NCBI GenBank assembly: GCA_009780315.1
Contig: WRAH01000019.1
Location: forward strand, 1-50,929
Reading direction: 5' to 3'
DNA from: Defluviitaleaceae bacterium
GTDB taxonomy: Bacteria; Bacillota; Clostridia; Lachnospirales; WQUN01
Length of the DNA stretch: 50,929 nt
This document shows positions 1-9,500 of this stretch, piece by piece. Within the stretch, counting starts at the first letter, position 1, and each line of letters begins with the position of its first letter. The notes under the pieces are model-generated. The model did not search any database, was not told where the DNA came from, and was given only the letters and a program-made list of their open reading frames with translations. A program made the position numbers and the translations under genes.

Positions 1-1
1 G

Positions 2-130
2 GTAAGAGGATTAAACCAATGTGAAAGCCATGTAGACTTTATGATTGGTTCACCCTGTTTACAAGTCACAGGCAAAACCCATGACGGGCAACACGTTCAA
101 GTTTTTTCTAATGGTGAATGGGCGATTTAA
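2..130 (+). CDS. M29-type aminopeptidase, C-terminal fragment
   Basis: Only the last 42 codons are in the window; the gene starts to the left. The visible tail carries HVDFMIGSP, a DGQ turn and a terminal NGEWAI. This closely resembles the end of M29 (AmpS/PepT-like) metallo-aminopeptidases, where an HVDFMIGS block is followed by a DG turn and a final NGNWAF or NGEWA. Such enzymes remove N-terminal residues from peptides in the cytoplasm. The metal ligands lie upstream and cannot be checked here. The gene ends just before a strong bidirectional terminator shared with the convergent surface locus. Confidence 0.7.
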   Translation, partial: VRGLNQCESHVDFMIGSPCLQVTGKTHDGQHVQVFSNGEWAI

Positions 131-150
131 CTTAAATTAAAACAATTAAA

Positions 151-195
151 AAAAGCACTTGCCATTTCAAAAATCTTATGGCAAGTGCTTTTTTA
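151..195. terminator. Bidirectional intrinsic terminator
   Basis: A perfect 14-bp stem (AAAGCACTTGCCAT pairing with ATGGCAAGTGCTTT) encloses a 12-base loop, with A-runs on the left and T-runs on the right. It can therefore stop transcription of the aminopeptidase from the left and of the minus-strand surface operon from the right. Confidence 0.9.
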
Positions 196-214
196 TTTTT
201 TTACTCAAAAATGT

Positions 215-1279
215 TTAATGGGATAATCCCCTTTTTTGTTTCATCACCAGCATAACAATTACAACCAATAGCAATACAACCACTGCTACTATGGCAATCA
301 TCATCATGGTATTGGTTGTTGCTGGGCTATTATCAGGGGCAACTAAACCAGGGGCTTGTTGCTGTAAGTTTACTGCGCCCATGTTCACTTCCTGTGCGAC
401 CTCAGGAGAAATAGTGAAGGTTTCTTCAAAATTCCATGTAAGTCCATTATGCTCAAGGGTTATTACGGCTCTATAGTCTCCTGCAACCACACCGAATCCT
501 GCTTGGTCTTCAAACCGTAAAGGAAAGACGCTTCTTGGTGCAAAGTCTACTTGCATACCGCTCATGCCAAATATAGGGTCTTCGCTATCTATTGGATAGA
601 TAGTGGCAGACATTTCTACACCAAGGGTCAGCCTTGGGTTGGGGTGGGCAATGTCGGCAATAATATTTGCCCTGCCGCGCACCAGTTCGGCATTGATTTC
701 ACCCATGATAAAATCCACATCAACATCTGTGTTGCCGCCACGCAATCTGACAGGTGTGGTGATTGCCATTCGGCTAACAACCATTCCACCACCAGCGATA
801 TCTTCGGCAGAAAGGTATTGTAATGCCCGTACAGCACCTAGTATTATTCCGTCAAAACCACCTTGAGGTATGGCTATGTTAATAAAAACTTCAACAGACT
901 CTCCTGGGGGAATGGATACCACGCCGTTCGCCGCCGTAATGGCAGCATCGGCAAAACTGGCTATGTTAGAAAATGCATATGGATTGGTTAAGTCAGGGTC
1001 AGCATTTGTGTAATCTAGTACTCTATTGTAATTTGTAATGGCGGTGTTTAATGCCAACTCAACTGACATTGGGCCATCTGTAGTGTTGGTTACAATAACA
1101 CTTATCTGTTGAGTTTCACCCACATTGGTTTCAATGTCAAAAAAGCTTTGGGTATCTTCCACTTGATTTTCAGGAAAAACAGGGTCAATGGTAAAGCCAC
1201 CCATACCAGCATAAACCGTGGTGAGAGAAATGGCATAAAGGATAATCACCGCACTTAGCATTTTTATGATTTTAAGCAT
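215..1279 (-). CDS. WxL-interacting membrane protein (DUF916 + DUF3324), CscA-like
   Basis: A 354-residue extracytoplasmic protein with a signal peptide (about 1-24, ending TVYA) and one C-terminal membrane helix (about 322-346) followed by a short basic tail. Residues about 30-150 match the DUF916 pattern: PVFPENQ near the start, then a VTNTT strand, ALNTAITNYNRVLDY, and PPGESVEV followed by GGFDGIILG. The next roughly 130 residues fit DUF3324 (AHPNPRL, AGDYRAVITL). This family (WxLIP, CscA) binds WxL proteins and peptidoglycan at the cell wall. It is the last gene of the surface locus, 82 bases after the small WxL gene, with a terminator in the gap. Start chosen for its GGGG site 9 bases upstream. 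Confidence 0.88.
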   Translation of the reverse strand: MLKIIKMLSAVIILYAISLTTVYAGMGGFTIDPVFPENQVEDTQSFFDIETNVGETQQISVIVTNTTDGPMSVELALNTAITNYNRVLDYTNADPDLTNPYAFSNIASFADAAITAANGVVSIPPGESVEVFINIAIPQGGFDGIILGAVRALQYLSAEDIAGGGMVVSRMAITTPVRLRGGNTDVDVDFIMGEINAELVRGRANIIADIAHPNPRLTLGVEMSATIYPIDSEDPIFGMSGMQVDFAPRSVFPLRFEDQAGFGVVAGDYRAVITLEHNGLTWNFEETFTISPEVAQEVNMGAVNLQQQAPGLVAPDNSPATTNTMMMIAIVAVVVLLLVVIVMLVMKQKRGLSH

Positions 1280-1297
1280 TTGTTAAATCCCCTTTTT

Positions 1298-1342
1298 TAA
1301 TAAAAATAAAATTCCCCCAGTCCAAAGCTGGGCTGAGGGAAT
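1298..1342 (-). terminator. Terminator/attenuator between WxL gene and DUF916 gene
   Basis: On the minus strand ATTCCCTCAG pairs with CTGGGGGAAT (one T-G wobble), and a second nested pairing CCCAG/CTGGG is available. The hairpin is followed by a T-rich run. It lies between two genes of the same strand, so it may cut the level of the membrane partner relative to the secreted WxL protein. Confidence 0.75.
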
Positions 1343-1361
1343 ATACCATAGGAGCGTTAAA

Positions 1362-2069
1362 TTAAGGAGTTGTAATAGGTGTTACAAATTCCCATGTGAT
1401 AACGGTTTGTGGTTCGCCAATAACAACTTCGTTTACTGGCATTTCAAGTGCGCCAGAGAAGCTGAAGTGCGCTCTTCCAAGGCCGCCAGAAATAATGGTA
1501 GCAGGTGCGTCTGTAACGATTTGGTTTGCAGAAAGAAGTGTACCTGGTGTTACAACATATGCGCCAACTGTGCCTAGTAAGCTAAGTTGTGCATTTCCCA
1601 TAACGTCTTGAGATTCATAAACAAATTCTGTTCTGCTTACTTGAATTTGCCAGTCTTCTACTTGCACAACATACATGGTGATATTTCTGAGAAGCGCACT
1701 GATTTCTTCTGTTAGGCTATAGCCTAGATTTGTGTTGTCATCGCTCATTTCATCAAGAGATGTGAAGTTTACATTACCTGAACCAAGGCGAAGAATATCT
1801 CTTATACCAAAGAAGATGTTGAAAGCAGCTGCGCGTCTTTCATCTTCGTCGTAGTCATGGCAATCACAGTCATCGCAATCGCAATCGTCGTCGTCTGGGT
1901 CTTCACATGGACATGGGTCTGGGTCTGGGAAGATACCTGTGCCATCGTCAAGCACAAATTCGATACCAGCGTCAGATTCTGCATCGCTTGCAAATACTGG
2001 GGTTACCATGAGTGCGCTTAGTGCCATTGTGCCGGCTACAGCCATTGCAAAGATTTTTTTGAGATTCAT
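1362..2069 (-). CDS. Small WxL-domain surface protein with Cys/Asp-rich linker
   Basis: 235 residues from the ATG at 2069, chosen because GAGGAGGG lies 8 bases upstream; a longer in-frame start lacks such a site. Signal peptide 1-27 (ending PVFA). Residues 48-76 are acidic and hold six cysteines (53, 55, 63, 65, 68, 70) in a C-C plus CxCxxCxC arrangement. The rest fits a WxL domain: EDWQIQV around W140 and ITWEFVTP around W226 stand at the two usual Trp positions, although the third residue is Ile or Phe instead of Leu. WxL domains attach non-covalently to peptidoglycan in Firmicutes. Neighbours are the DUF916 partner downstream and an LPXTG-like gene upstream, as in Csc clusters. Confidence 0.82.
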   Translation of the reverse strand: MNLKKIFAMAVAGTMALSALMVTPVFASDAESDAGIEFVLDDGTGIFPDPDPCPCEDPDDDDCDCDDCDCHDYDEDERRAAAFNIFFGIRDILRLGSGNVNFTSLDEMSDDNTNLGYSLTEEISALLRNITMYVVQVEDWQIQVSRTEFVYESQDVMGNAQLSLLGTVGAYVVTPGTLLSANQIVTDAPATIISGGLGRAHFSFSGALEMPVNEVVIGEPQTVITWEFVTPITTP

Positions 2070-2229
2070 CTTGAATCCCTCCTCATAAATTTTTAGTTGG
2101 GGCTTTGCCCAAAAGCTCGCGTTTAAAATTGTTGCAAAAATTTGCAATTCATCTTCTGTTAAACCTTATGTTTCACCTATGCGATTACTTTGGTGTTCCC
2201 CCCCTTTCTTTAGCTGTTTATAAATATTG
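2070..2229 (-). other. Leader/intergenic region of the small WxL gene
   Basis: This 160-base gap is long for the locus. On the minus strand it holds a G-run (seven G) soon after the upstream stop, two TTGCAA boxes and a small GGGC-AAA-GCCC hairpin (about 2099-2115), then the ribosome site. I see no convincing -10 box, so it may be either a processed leader or carry its own promoter. Confidence 0.4.
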
Positions 2230-3075
2230 TTAAGACTTTGCTTTTGCTTTTTCTTTTCTCATGAAAAATATGATAAATCCTGTAGCTGTTGCTAAACCAA
2301 AAGCAATGGCTATACCTACAATTAAAATGGTCGTTGTGTTTTCTAAACCTGTTTGAGGCATTGCACCAAGTGGGATTCTTACATCGCCAATAATGATATA
2401 TTCTGTATCATCTTCTTCTCCGTCCAAATAACCCAGTGGGACATTTTCGTCAGCAATGTCCATCAACTCTGTTGAATCCGATGGTGTTGCATAGCCAAGG
2501 GGAACGTTGCCGTCGCCAATGATTTCATATTCTGTTTCCGGCGTTTCATCTGGGGTCACACTCGGTGGTGTTGTATCTGGAGTACTTGGTGTAGTCGTGC
2601 CGCCTCCGCCCGGTGGTGGGGTTGGGGTTGGAGTGGGTTCTGGTTCTTCTGAACCTCCACCACCACCTTCCTCTTCGTCACCGCCACCGCCAATCGGTGG
2701 CAAATGCCACAATGCGATGACATGCATTACCCCATTGACAGATGTTGTCATTGTAAATGTCATACCTGTTTCAAGGATACGCCACCCTGCAAATTGATAT
2801 ATTCTTCCTGTCGGAGACAATGGCGGTAGGAATTCCGGCACAAGGTGTTCAAACCCCATACCACTGATAGAACTGCCAACGTCGATGCCCCCAACTGTTA
2901 TAGATTCAGCTTCTGCCCAAGTGGAAGATGTTGAAGCATAGTTTGAATGAAAAATTACGCCATTACCAACAAATCCGATACCTGCCCTGCCTTGGTTTGT
3001 TGCCAAAGCCGTAGTCACATTCAGTGACATCAGTAGTACTGTAAGAAGTACTACAAGGATTTTTTTCTTATCCAT
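2230..3075 (-). CDS. LPXTG-like (MPQTG) cell-wall-anchored protein, CscD-like
   Basis: 281 residues: signal peptide 1-25, then a domain of about 100 residues ending FAGWRILETGMTFTMTT and VIALW, which resembles the InlB/Listeria-Bacteroides repeat. After that come a Gly/Glu/Pro/Thr-rich spacer (about 131-185), three short repeats around VPLGY, VPLGY and IPLGA, and finally MPQTG (239-243), a hydrophobic helix and a Lys-rich tail. That tail is a sortase signal with Met in place of Leu. It probably presents the complex on covalently anchored wall. Only 24 bases separate it from the large WxL-like gene upstream, so the two are co-transcribed. The sortase is not in the window. Confidence 0.85.
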   Translation of the reverse strand: MDKKKILVVLLTVLLMSLNVTTALATNQGRAGIGFVGNGVIFHSNYASTSSTWAEAESITVGGIDVGSSISGMGFEHLVPEFLPPLSPTGRIYQFAGWRILETGMTFTMTTSVNGVMHVIALWHLPPIGGGGDEEEGGGGGSEEPEPTPTPTPPPGGGGTTTPSTPDTTPPSVTPDETPETEYEIIGDGNVPLGYATPSDSTELMDIADENVPLGYLDGEEDDTEYIIIGDVRIPLGAMPQTGLENTTTILIVGIAIAFGLATATGFIIFFMRKEKAKAKS

Positions 3076-3099
3076 AACCGTTCACCTCTCTTCCTACTC

Positions 3100-6000
3100 T
3101 TATAATTCACCCAGTGTTCCCGCTGAAACATCTAAATCCCATGTCATAATCGCTTGGGGTGCTGTATGCATTCCACCACTCAGAATGGTTGCAATATCGT
3201 TTATATTTGTTCTTATAATCACGCTTGTGTCAAAATCATCTCTCAAATCTTCCCAAGATAATTTGACTGCGTCCCATATAATTCTGTTAGGATTATTGTC
3301 TGTAAATAGCAAGGCTTTGCTGGAAAGTGAAACTTCTCCAACACCATTAGCGATATAAAGCATATTGGCAAAAGCATCATTGATGGCATTGGCTTCCGTC
3401 GAGCCGACATCAGCACCTTCTGCCGCAATACTTAAAGTAAACCCAAGGGGTGCATATCTTATTAAAAATGCATTGTCTGTCCACGCTGTTGCATATGCAA
3501 AACTATCATCACCAGATTCGATTTCCAGCACTTGGTCAATCATGAAACCATTGCTGGCATTTATTTTGTATAAGCCAAAATGTAAATCTGGAAATTCAAA
3601 ATCAATGTCTGGCAATGCTACATACACATTGATGTCAAAGTTGTTAATGAGATATTCAAAAGGACGACCAACAATACCTGATTGAGATATTGTTGCTGTC
3701 AGAATATTTGCATTTGCAATATTCCTGACTTCATTCACACTATAACCAGAAGGTTGTGTTGGGGCATAAAGGGCTGAATATTCTTCATCAATAGTCCTTA
3801 ACCAAAAACCTTGGCTTGCACTATTGCCAGCGAATGTTACATTTGCCCCAATGTTCAGATTATTCCAGTTGTCTGTAAATATCCCACCACCATATTCAGC
3901 ACGATTAGACGTAATGTTTCCGCCAGTGAGTGTGACGACACGTGTATTACGAATGAATATGCCACCGCCATTACCATTTTGGGCTTCATTATTATGAATT
4001 GCTCCGCCTCTCATGATAAAGCTGTCAACATCCAGCGCATAAACGCCAGCACCGTTACCATTTTCAGCAACATTGCGAGTTATGCTTCCGTTCATCATAT
4101 AGAAATTTACACGACTGGTGGTACTTGTGGTATTAAATACACCACCACCTTCATGACGCGCAACATTTCTATCAATAACTCCACCACGCATTTCAAAAGT
4201 ACCGCCATTAATCAAACCTGCACCTATTGTTGCGTGATTGTCAAAAATTGTTCCGCCGTGCATTTCAAAGGTACTTGATTCATCAGCAACAGAAACACCG
4301 CCGCCCATGTAAACTATTTCAATACCTTCACCTTGTAACCTATTGCGGCCATTTCGCCGAATCACCGCAGATTCATGCATATAGAACGTGCTGAAACCTG
4401 TAATATTTACACCTGCGCCTATGTGTCCAGCAAAGTTATCCTCAATATAACCGCCACGCATTGTTAATGTGCTGCGACCAGCAAGACTGATACCGCCACC
4501 CGTACCTACAAGAGGAGAAAATGTATTTGCACGATTGCCGCTAATCGTTCCGCTTATCATTTCAAAATGAGCTGCTGCAAGGGATACACCGCCGCCAATA
4601 ATGGCATCATTGTCGCGAATCGTACCACCATTCATGGTAAAATCCACGTCAGGTGAGCTAATCATTACACCGCCACCAAGGTTTGTTGATACATTACCCA
4701 AGCGTCCATTGGACTGAATCAGGGCATTTCCGCTTATTGCAAATCGTGTATCCTCATGAAGACCCCAAACATTAACACCTGCACCAGCCATTGGTACAAA
4801 GTTATGCTCTATAACACCGCCTGTCATAGTAAAGTCACCATTATTCACTTCAACACCGCCGCCGCGTGCAAAAGGCGGATGACCTCCAACTGTGTTGTTG
4901 CGAATAATACCACCATGCATTTCAAATACACCAGCAAAACGATTTTCTGCTGAAGTGCCGCTCCTACGAAGTGCTACACCGCCGCCGCCGCCATCGCCGC
5001 CGTCACCAGTATCTGTACTTGCAATGGCAGACGCGCTGTTGCCTTCAATAACTGCACCATCATGCATGATGAAGTGCGCGCCTTCTGTAATAAATACACC
5101 GCCACCGCCTGTGGCATGGTTCTCATAAATAATGCCGCCATTCATGGTAAAATTTGCGCCATTGGTTGCAAACACACCGCCACCACGGGTATTTCTGTTT
5201 TGGCTGATAGAGCCGCCTTCCATAACAAATGTTCCGTTATCAATAAGCACTCCGCCGCCATTGACTGCACTGTTTGAACCCGATAAATGCACGCCGTCTG
5301 TTAAAACAAGTGTAGCGTTTTCTACATGAAAGTGACGCGTACTGCCTGTCATCGTTATTGTGTAATTACCGCCGCCGCTGACTAGCGTAATTTCTCGTCC
5401 GCCGTTAATAACAATACTTCCATTGATATCAAAACTGCTTCCGATAATTATTTCTTCTGTATCACCAGCGTTTACATGATTGATTGCAGTCCTCAGTTGT
5501 AGCTCATTTGTAACCGGTAAACCTGAAACAAGTGGAACAAAGGGAATGATTACAATAATTGACCTGTCTCTTGTTTCTACATGCCCAGTCATAGGATGTG
5601 TAACACCATATACAACAGTAAACACATTATATGGGGATACAGCATTTGTATTAAACCCGCCATCATCTACAATAAAAACTTCTAAAAATTCATTGTACAT
5701 ATGGGCTTCTACATTATTTAATAAATTAAAATCACTTTCAAAATCTACAAAATAGGATTCACTGTATAACAGGTCTTCTGGAAAAGTAATAACGATAGGA
5801 TGTGTATATACTGGAGGGGCAATGATTAACCCTGTATCAATACACTCACATTCCTCGCATTCACATTCCTCTCCGCACAGTATTTCACATGTATTTTTTT
5901 CTTCATCTTCTGCTTCAATCTCTTCTTCACATTCACAATCTTCTTCTGTTGCTTCACATGTTTCTAATTCTATCTCGTCTTCTGTTTCGTCATCGTCATC

Positions 6001-6315
6001 GTCATCTAAATTTTCTAAATCTTCATCAGACTCAGTATTTTCTTCTTCTGTTATAGTTTCTTCTTTTTCTTCTTCATTGCTTTCCTCTGGAATATCCTTA
6101 TCTTTTTTAACTCCATCGCGGGCATCTTCTGTAAAATCATCATCTTCGTCAGTTACGGTCAAGTCATCCAAATCAGAAGCATACAACACTTCCTCATCCT
6201 CATTAGAAGCAAATACATAAAAGGGCACTACACCAATAAGCAATATAAGGGACATAACAATAGCCATGGTTGTTTTCCCGTTTTTATTTATGAACCCTCG
6301 GATTTGTTTCAACAT
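3100..6315 (-). CDS. Large secreted beta-helix protein with acidic Cys-rich stalk and WxL-like C-terminus
   Basis: 1071 residues. Signal/anchor helix 1-36 is followed by a very acidic stretch (37-160) holding nine cysteines, four of them as CECEECEC (151-158). A short strand-rich region follows, and from about 270 to 890 more than fifteen rungs of the type GGGVxxxxxxFxMxGGxIxxN appear, the pattern of right-handed parallel beta-helices seen in polymorphic adhesins. The last 170 residues are not helical. They contain GFTLSI near 958 and AIMTWDLDV near 1059, placed like the two motifs of a WxL domain, but with Phe replacing the first Trp. Probable adhesin or glycan-binding surface protein; the exact ligand is unknown. 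It is the first gene of an operon with the MPQTG protein. Confidence 0.8.
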   Translation of the reverse strand: MLKQIRGFINKNGKTTMAIVMSLILLIGVVPFYVFASNEDEEVLYASDLDDLTVTDEDDDFTEDARDGVKKDKDIPEESNEEEKEETITEEENTESDEDLENLDDDDDDETEDEIELETCEATEEDCECEEEIEAEDEEKNTCEILCGEECECEECECIDTGLIIAPPVYTHPIVITFPEDLLYSESYFVDFESDFNLLNNVEAHMYNEFLEVFIVDDGGFNTNAVSPYNVFTVVYGVTHPMTGHVETRDRSIIVIIPFVPLVSGLPVTNELQLRTAINHVNAGDTEEIIIGSSFDINGSIVINGGREITLVSGGGNYTITMTGSTRHFHVENATLVLTDGVHLSGSNSAVNGGGVLIDNGTFVMEGGSISQNRNTRGGGVFATNGANFTMNGGIIYENHATGGGGVFITEGAHFIMHDGAVIEGNSASAIASTDTGDGGDGGGGGVALRRSGTSAENRFAGVFEMHGGIIRNNTVGGHPPFARGGGVEVNNGDFTMTGGVIEHNFVPMAGAGVNVWGLHEDTRFAISGNALIQSNGRLGNVSTNLGGGVMISSPDVDFTMNGGTIRDNDAIIGGGVSLAAAHFEMISGTISGNRANTFSPLVGTGGGISLAGRSTLTMRGGYIEDNFAGHIGAGVNITGFSTFYMHESAVIRRNGRNRLQGEGIEIVYMGGGVSVADESSTFEMHGGTIFDNHATIGAGLINGGTFEMRGGVIDRNVARHEGGGVFNTTSTTSRVNFYMMNGSITRNVAENGNGAGVYALDVDSFIMRGGAIHNNEAQNGNGGGIFIRNTRVVTLTGGNITSNRAEYGGGIFTDNWNNLNIGANVTFAGNSASQGFWLRTIDEEYSALYAPTQPSGYSVNEVRNIANANILTATISQSGIVGRPFEYLINNFDINVYVALPDIDFEFPDLHFGLYKINASNGFMIDQVLEIESGDDSFAYATAWTDNAFLIRYAPLGFTLSIAAEGADVGSTEANAINDAFANMLYIANGVGEVSLSSKALLFTDNNPNRIIWDAVKLSWEDLRDDFDTSVIIRTNINDIATILSGGMHTAPQAIMTWDLDVSAGTLGEL

Positions 6316-6466
6316 AGTGTATTAGTCACTCCTCTCGCATTTTTCACCAAAATTTTAAAATAAAAAACAAATACCCCTTCATCTTGCTTGCACATCAATT
6401 GCAGATAGAATCATCTCAACTCCCCCTTGAGTTTTTATGAAGTTATATTTGATTTAATTTGTACAC
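6316..6466 (-). other. 5' leader of the large WxL-like gene
   Basis: About 145 transcribed bases before the start codon. They include a small hairpin (CTCAA/TTGAG around a G-rich loop, near 6417-6433), an A/T-rich run and a GAGAGGAG ribosome site. No known riboswitch was recognised. Confidence 0.45.
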
Positions 6467-6495
6467 ATTATAAACCACCCAACGACTAAATGCAA
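6467..6495 (-). promoter_or_regulatory. SigA-type promoter of the beta-helix/LPXTG operon
   Basis: On the minus strand TTGCAT (6490-6495) and a perfect TATAAT (6467-6472) are separated by 17 bases. The promoter sits downstream of the terminator of the preceding beta-helix gene, so the two surface units are transcribed separately. Confidence 0.65.
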
Positions 6496-6536
6496 GTGAT
6501 TTTCTAATATTTTTTCAAAATGTCTTTATATAACGA

Positions 6537-6570
6537 AAACTCCTTGTCTAATAACTAAACAAGGAGTTTT
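6537..6570. terminator. Terminator after the upstream beta-helix gene
   Basis: AAAACTCCTTG and CAAGGAGTTTT form an 11-bp perfect stem with a 12-base loop, 15 bases beyond the stop codon of the beta-helix gene. The T-run is better on the plus strand but both sides are A/T-rich. Confidence 0.75.
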
Positions 6571-6584
6571 GTTTTTATTTCTAA

Positions 6585-9500
6585 TTACTCAGCAATGACC
6601 GATTCCTCAACGTCTTCTACGTCCTCTTCTTCTTCATCTTCTTCTGAAATGACTTCCTCGGAGTCGTCCTCCTCCTCAGAAATTTCTTCTTCAATGTCTT
6701 CTTCCTCTTCGGAAATTACATCCGCGTCTACATCTTTTTCAAAAATTATATCTTCTTCAGAAACGACTTCTACTTGAATCAGTCCATCTACTGTTTGAAT
6801 CATAAATACACCTTCTCTAATTTCAATCAAGAAAGTATACTCTGCACCAAAAGGTACGATTAGCAATGGTATATCCTGCCCATTGATAAATGGCCCAATA
6901 GGTGAATTGGGTGCTTCACCAATGATAATCCAGCCCATCCCAGGGAAATATATCCCTTGCCATATGATAAACCAAAATTGCTCTTCAACAATATACTTAA
7001 TTTCTAAGTTTTCTTCTGTCAAAGTATAGGTTATCACGCTTGTTTCTGGATACTCAATGAGTTCACCATCTTCTAAACGCGCAAGGGTGGTTCTTTCTCC
7101 GTCTACATAGAAAGCCATCACTCTAAAGGCGGGTTCGCCATGTCCTGCTTCACCGTCAGCAATGGTAGTTATTACAGGCTCAACAACAATTTCAGCCCCT
7201 ACTTCTACATCGATTGTTTCACCATTTTCAACATAAATAACATACACATCACCATTTGGTGTGGTAGCGGTTACTCTTGCGATGTTCTCGCCTGCTGTAT
7301 TGGCAGTAGATACTGTGTTCCAAGACACTGTGACTTCTGCCGTTACCATTAACAACCCATCGCCATCGCCCAAGAATCCACCCCATGTAAGAATATCATG
7401 GTTGTTAAATGGATTTGCGCCGACACCGCTTGTAGACCTCATGTGAGGGCTAACACCTTCATTTGGTGTGCCGTCTGATAAAACACCTTGCCATCTAAAC
7501 ATTGTCTCGTTGCCTACTTGGTGTCTGACCCACACCTCATCATCAATAAAAGTGCCGCCCCATGCAATATTATTTGCAATCACTGCATTAGGCCCAATGT
7601 TGACTCTTGCCAAGTTTGTTTCACGGTTAAATAAATTGTTCACAAACTTTGGTCTTGTGTGGATAGGATTTCTGCCGCTTAAAGCAGGAATACCTGGTAG
7701 TGTAAGCCAATCAACAGGCATGATATTCCAGTACACGCCACCGCCACTTGGGGCTTGGTTGTTCACAATTTCTCCGCCAAGCATATTAAAGGTTGGGGTC
7801 ATACCTGGTGTAAGATGCCATGATTGTCCTGGACGGTATTCAGCCAGCCTATGAGGGTAGGAGTAGTCACTATTGTGCAAGTACACTCCGCCGCCGCCTC
7901 TAAGTTCAAATCCTTGACTGTTTAAATATCCGCCGCGGGCAATATTGTTACGGATAGAACCACCATACATATTGAAAGTACCTGTATTGGATACTGTCAC
8001 ACCACCGCCATTACGGGCAATGTTGTTTTCAATAACAGCACCATCAAACATGTTCATGACAGCACCGTTTTTGTGAACAAATACACCGCCTGCACCTACA
8101 TATCTGCGGTTACTGTGCAAGGGTACGCCTGTTTGTGTGGTTCTTACACGGTCAGGGTTTGTTTCAACAGCTTCGTTGCCACGGATAGAACCTCCATGGA
8201 AGTTGAAAATTGCATTGGCTGGCACTTGTGGCCATTGGTCAACGGGATATAGTGTGAATAAACCTGTTTGTGTTACAACAGATACACCACCGCCGTTAAC
8301 ACCCCATTCACCGCTCCATCTGTCATAACTGGTTGCAACATTATCCTCAACATAACCGCCAAACATGTTGAAGGTTGCAATAGTACCTCTGCCTGAGGCA
8401 TTGGCTGTGCGGTTAAAAGCAATAACTTGTACACCGCCGCCAGTATAGTACAGTGTATAAGCACCGCCCACATTCACAGACCTATTGCTTCTAATTGTAC
8501 CGCCATGCATGTTAAACGCTGTGGCTGTTTCTCTGTTATTGTAGCTTAAAACGGCAACACCACCGCCGGCTGGTGCTGTATTGCCTTCTATCACACCACT
8601 ATTCATGTTAAATATTGCGTTGCCTGTCACCAAAACACCGCCGCCTCTGCCGTCAAAACCATTGAGACGAGGTTCACCCGTGTGAAGGCTGTGAGGTTCA
8701 GCAATATTATTGCTAATAACGCCGCCGTTCATGTTAAAGGCTGTGTTTAAACCAGATACCATAACACCGCCGCCGCCTCTGTTGCTTCTGGTACCGCCGA
8801 CGGCACGGTTATTCGTAATTGTACCAGCACCGCTCAAGTTAAATGTTGCACCATTTTGGGCACGAACACCAGCACCTTGAACAACGCGGTTATTTCTAAT
8901 GATGCCACCATCCATGTTAAACACAGCATGAGTACCATGTACATCAACACCTCTTAAATTGGTGTGAATATCGCCGCCATTCATCTCAAAATGACCGTTC
9001 AGACGCACATCAACACCTGTGCCATTAAAGCCATTGCTACGGTTGCGAATTTCGCCATCATACATGGTGAAAATTCCGCCGTCTACACGCACACCAATTG
9101 CATTAGCGTTATTTCCTGTTTGAACTGAACCGCCGTGCATTTCAAATGCACCAGCAGTGACATGAACAGCAGGTCTGTTATTGTTGATATAACTGCGGAT
9201 TATACCACTATACATGGTGAAAGTGCCGCCGTTTACATGCACGCCGCGGGTGCCGTGGGTTGTTGCTAAGATTTCATCACCGCGAATTGTTCCGCCATTC
9301 ATAATGAAATTGCCTTGAGCATTCACTCTAACAGCAGGAGCATTGCTGCTTTGTAAACCATTGCCGCCAATTACCACGCCGCCATTTAAAGTGAATACGC
9401 CATCATTCACTTCAACTGCAAATCCACCGTGATTATGGCCAGAATTTGAATGAAGTGTTCCGCCATTCATTGTAAATGAACCAGAATTGAGTACAACTGT

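Noticed and set aside
2070..2229. Possible c-di-GMP riboswitch before the small WxL gene
   Set aside because: The GGGCAAAGCCCC hairpin superficially recalls part of a GEMM riboswitch, but the conserved core elements and second stem are absent.
5822..6220. Long Ser/His-rich plus-strand reading frame
   Set aside because: It is the complement of the acidic Glu/Asp/Cys region of the large beta-helix gene; GAA/GAT codons read backwards give Ser-rich text. No ribosome site.
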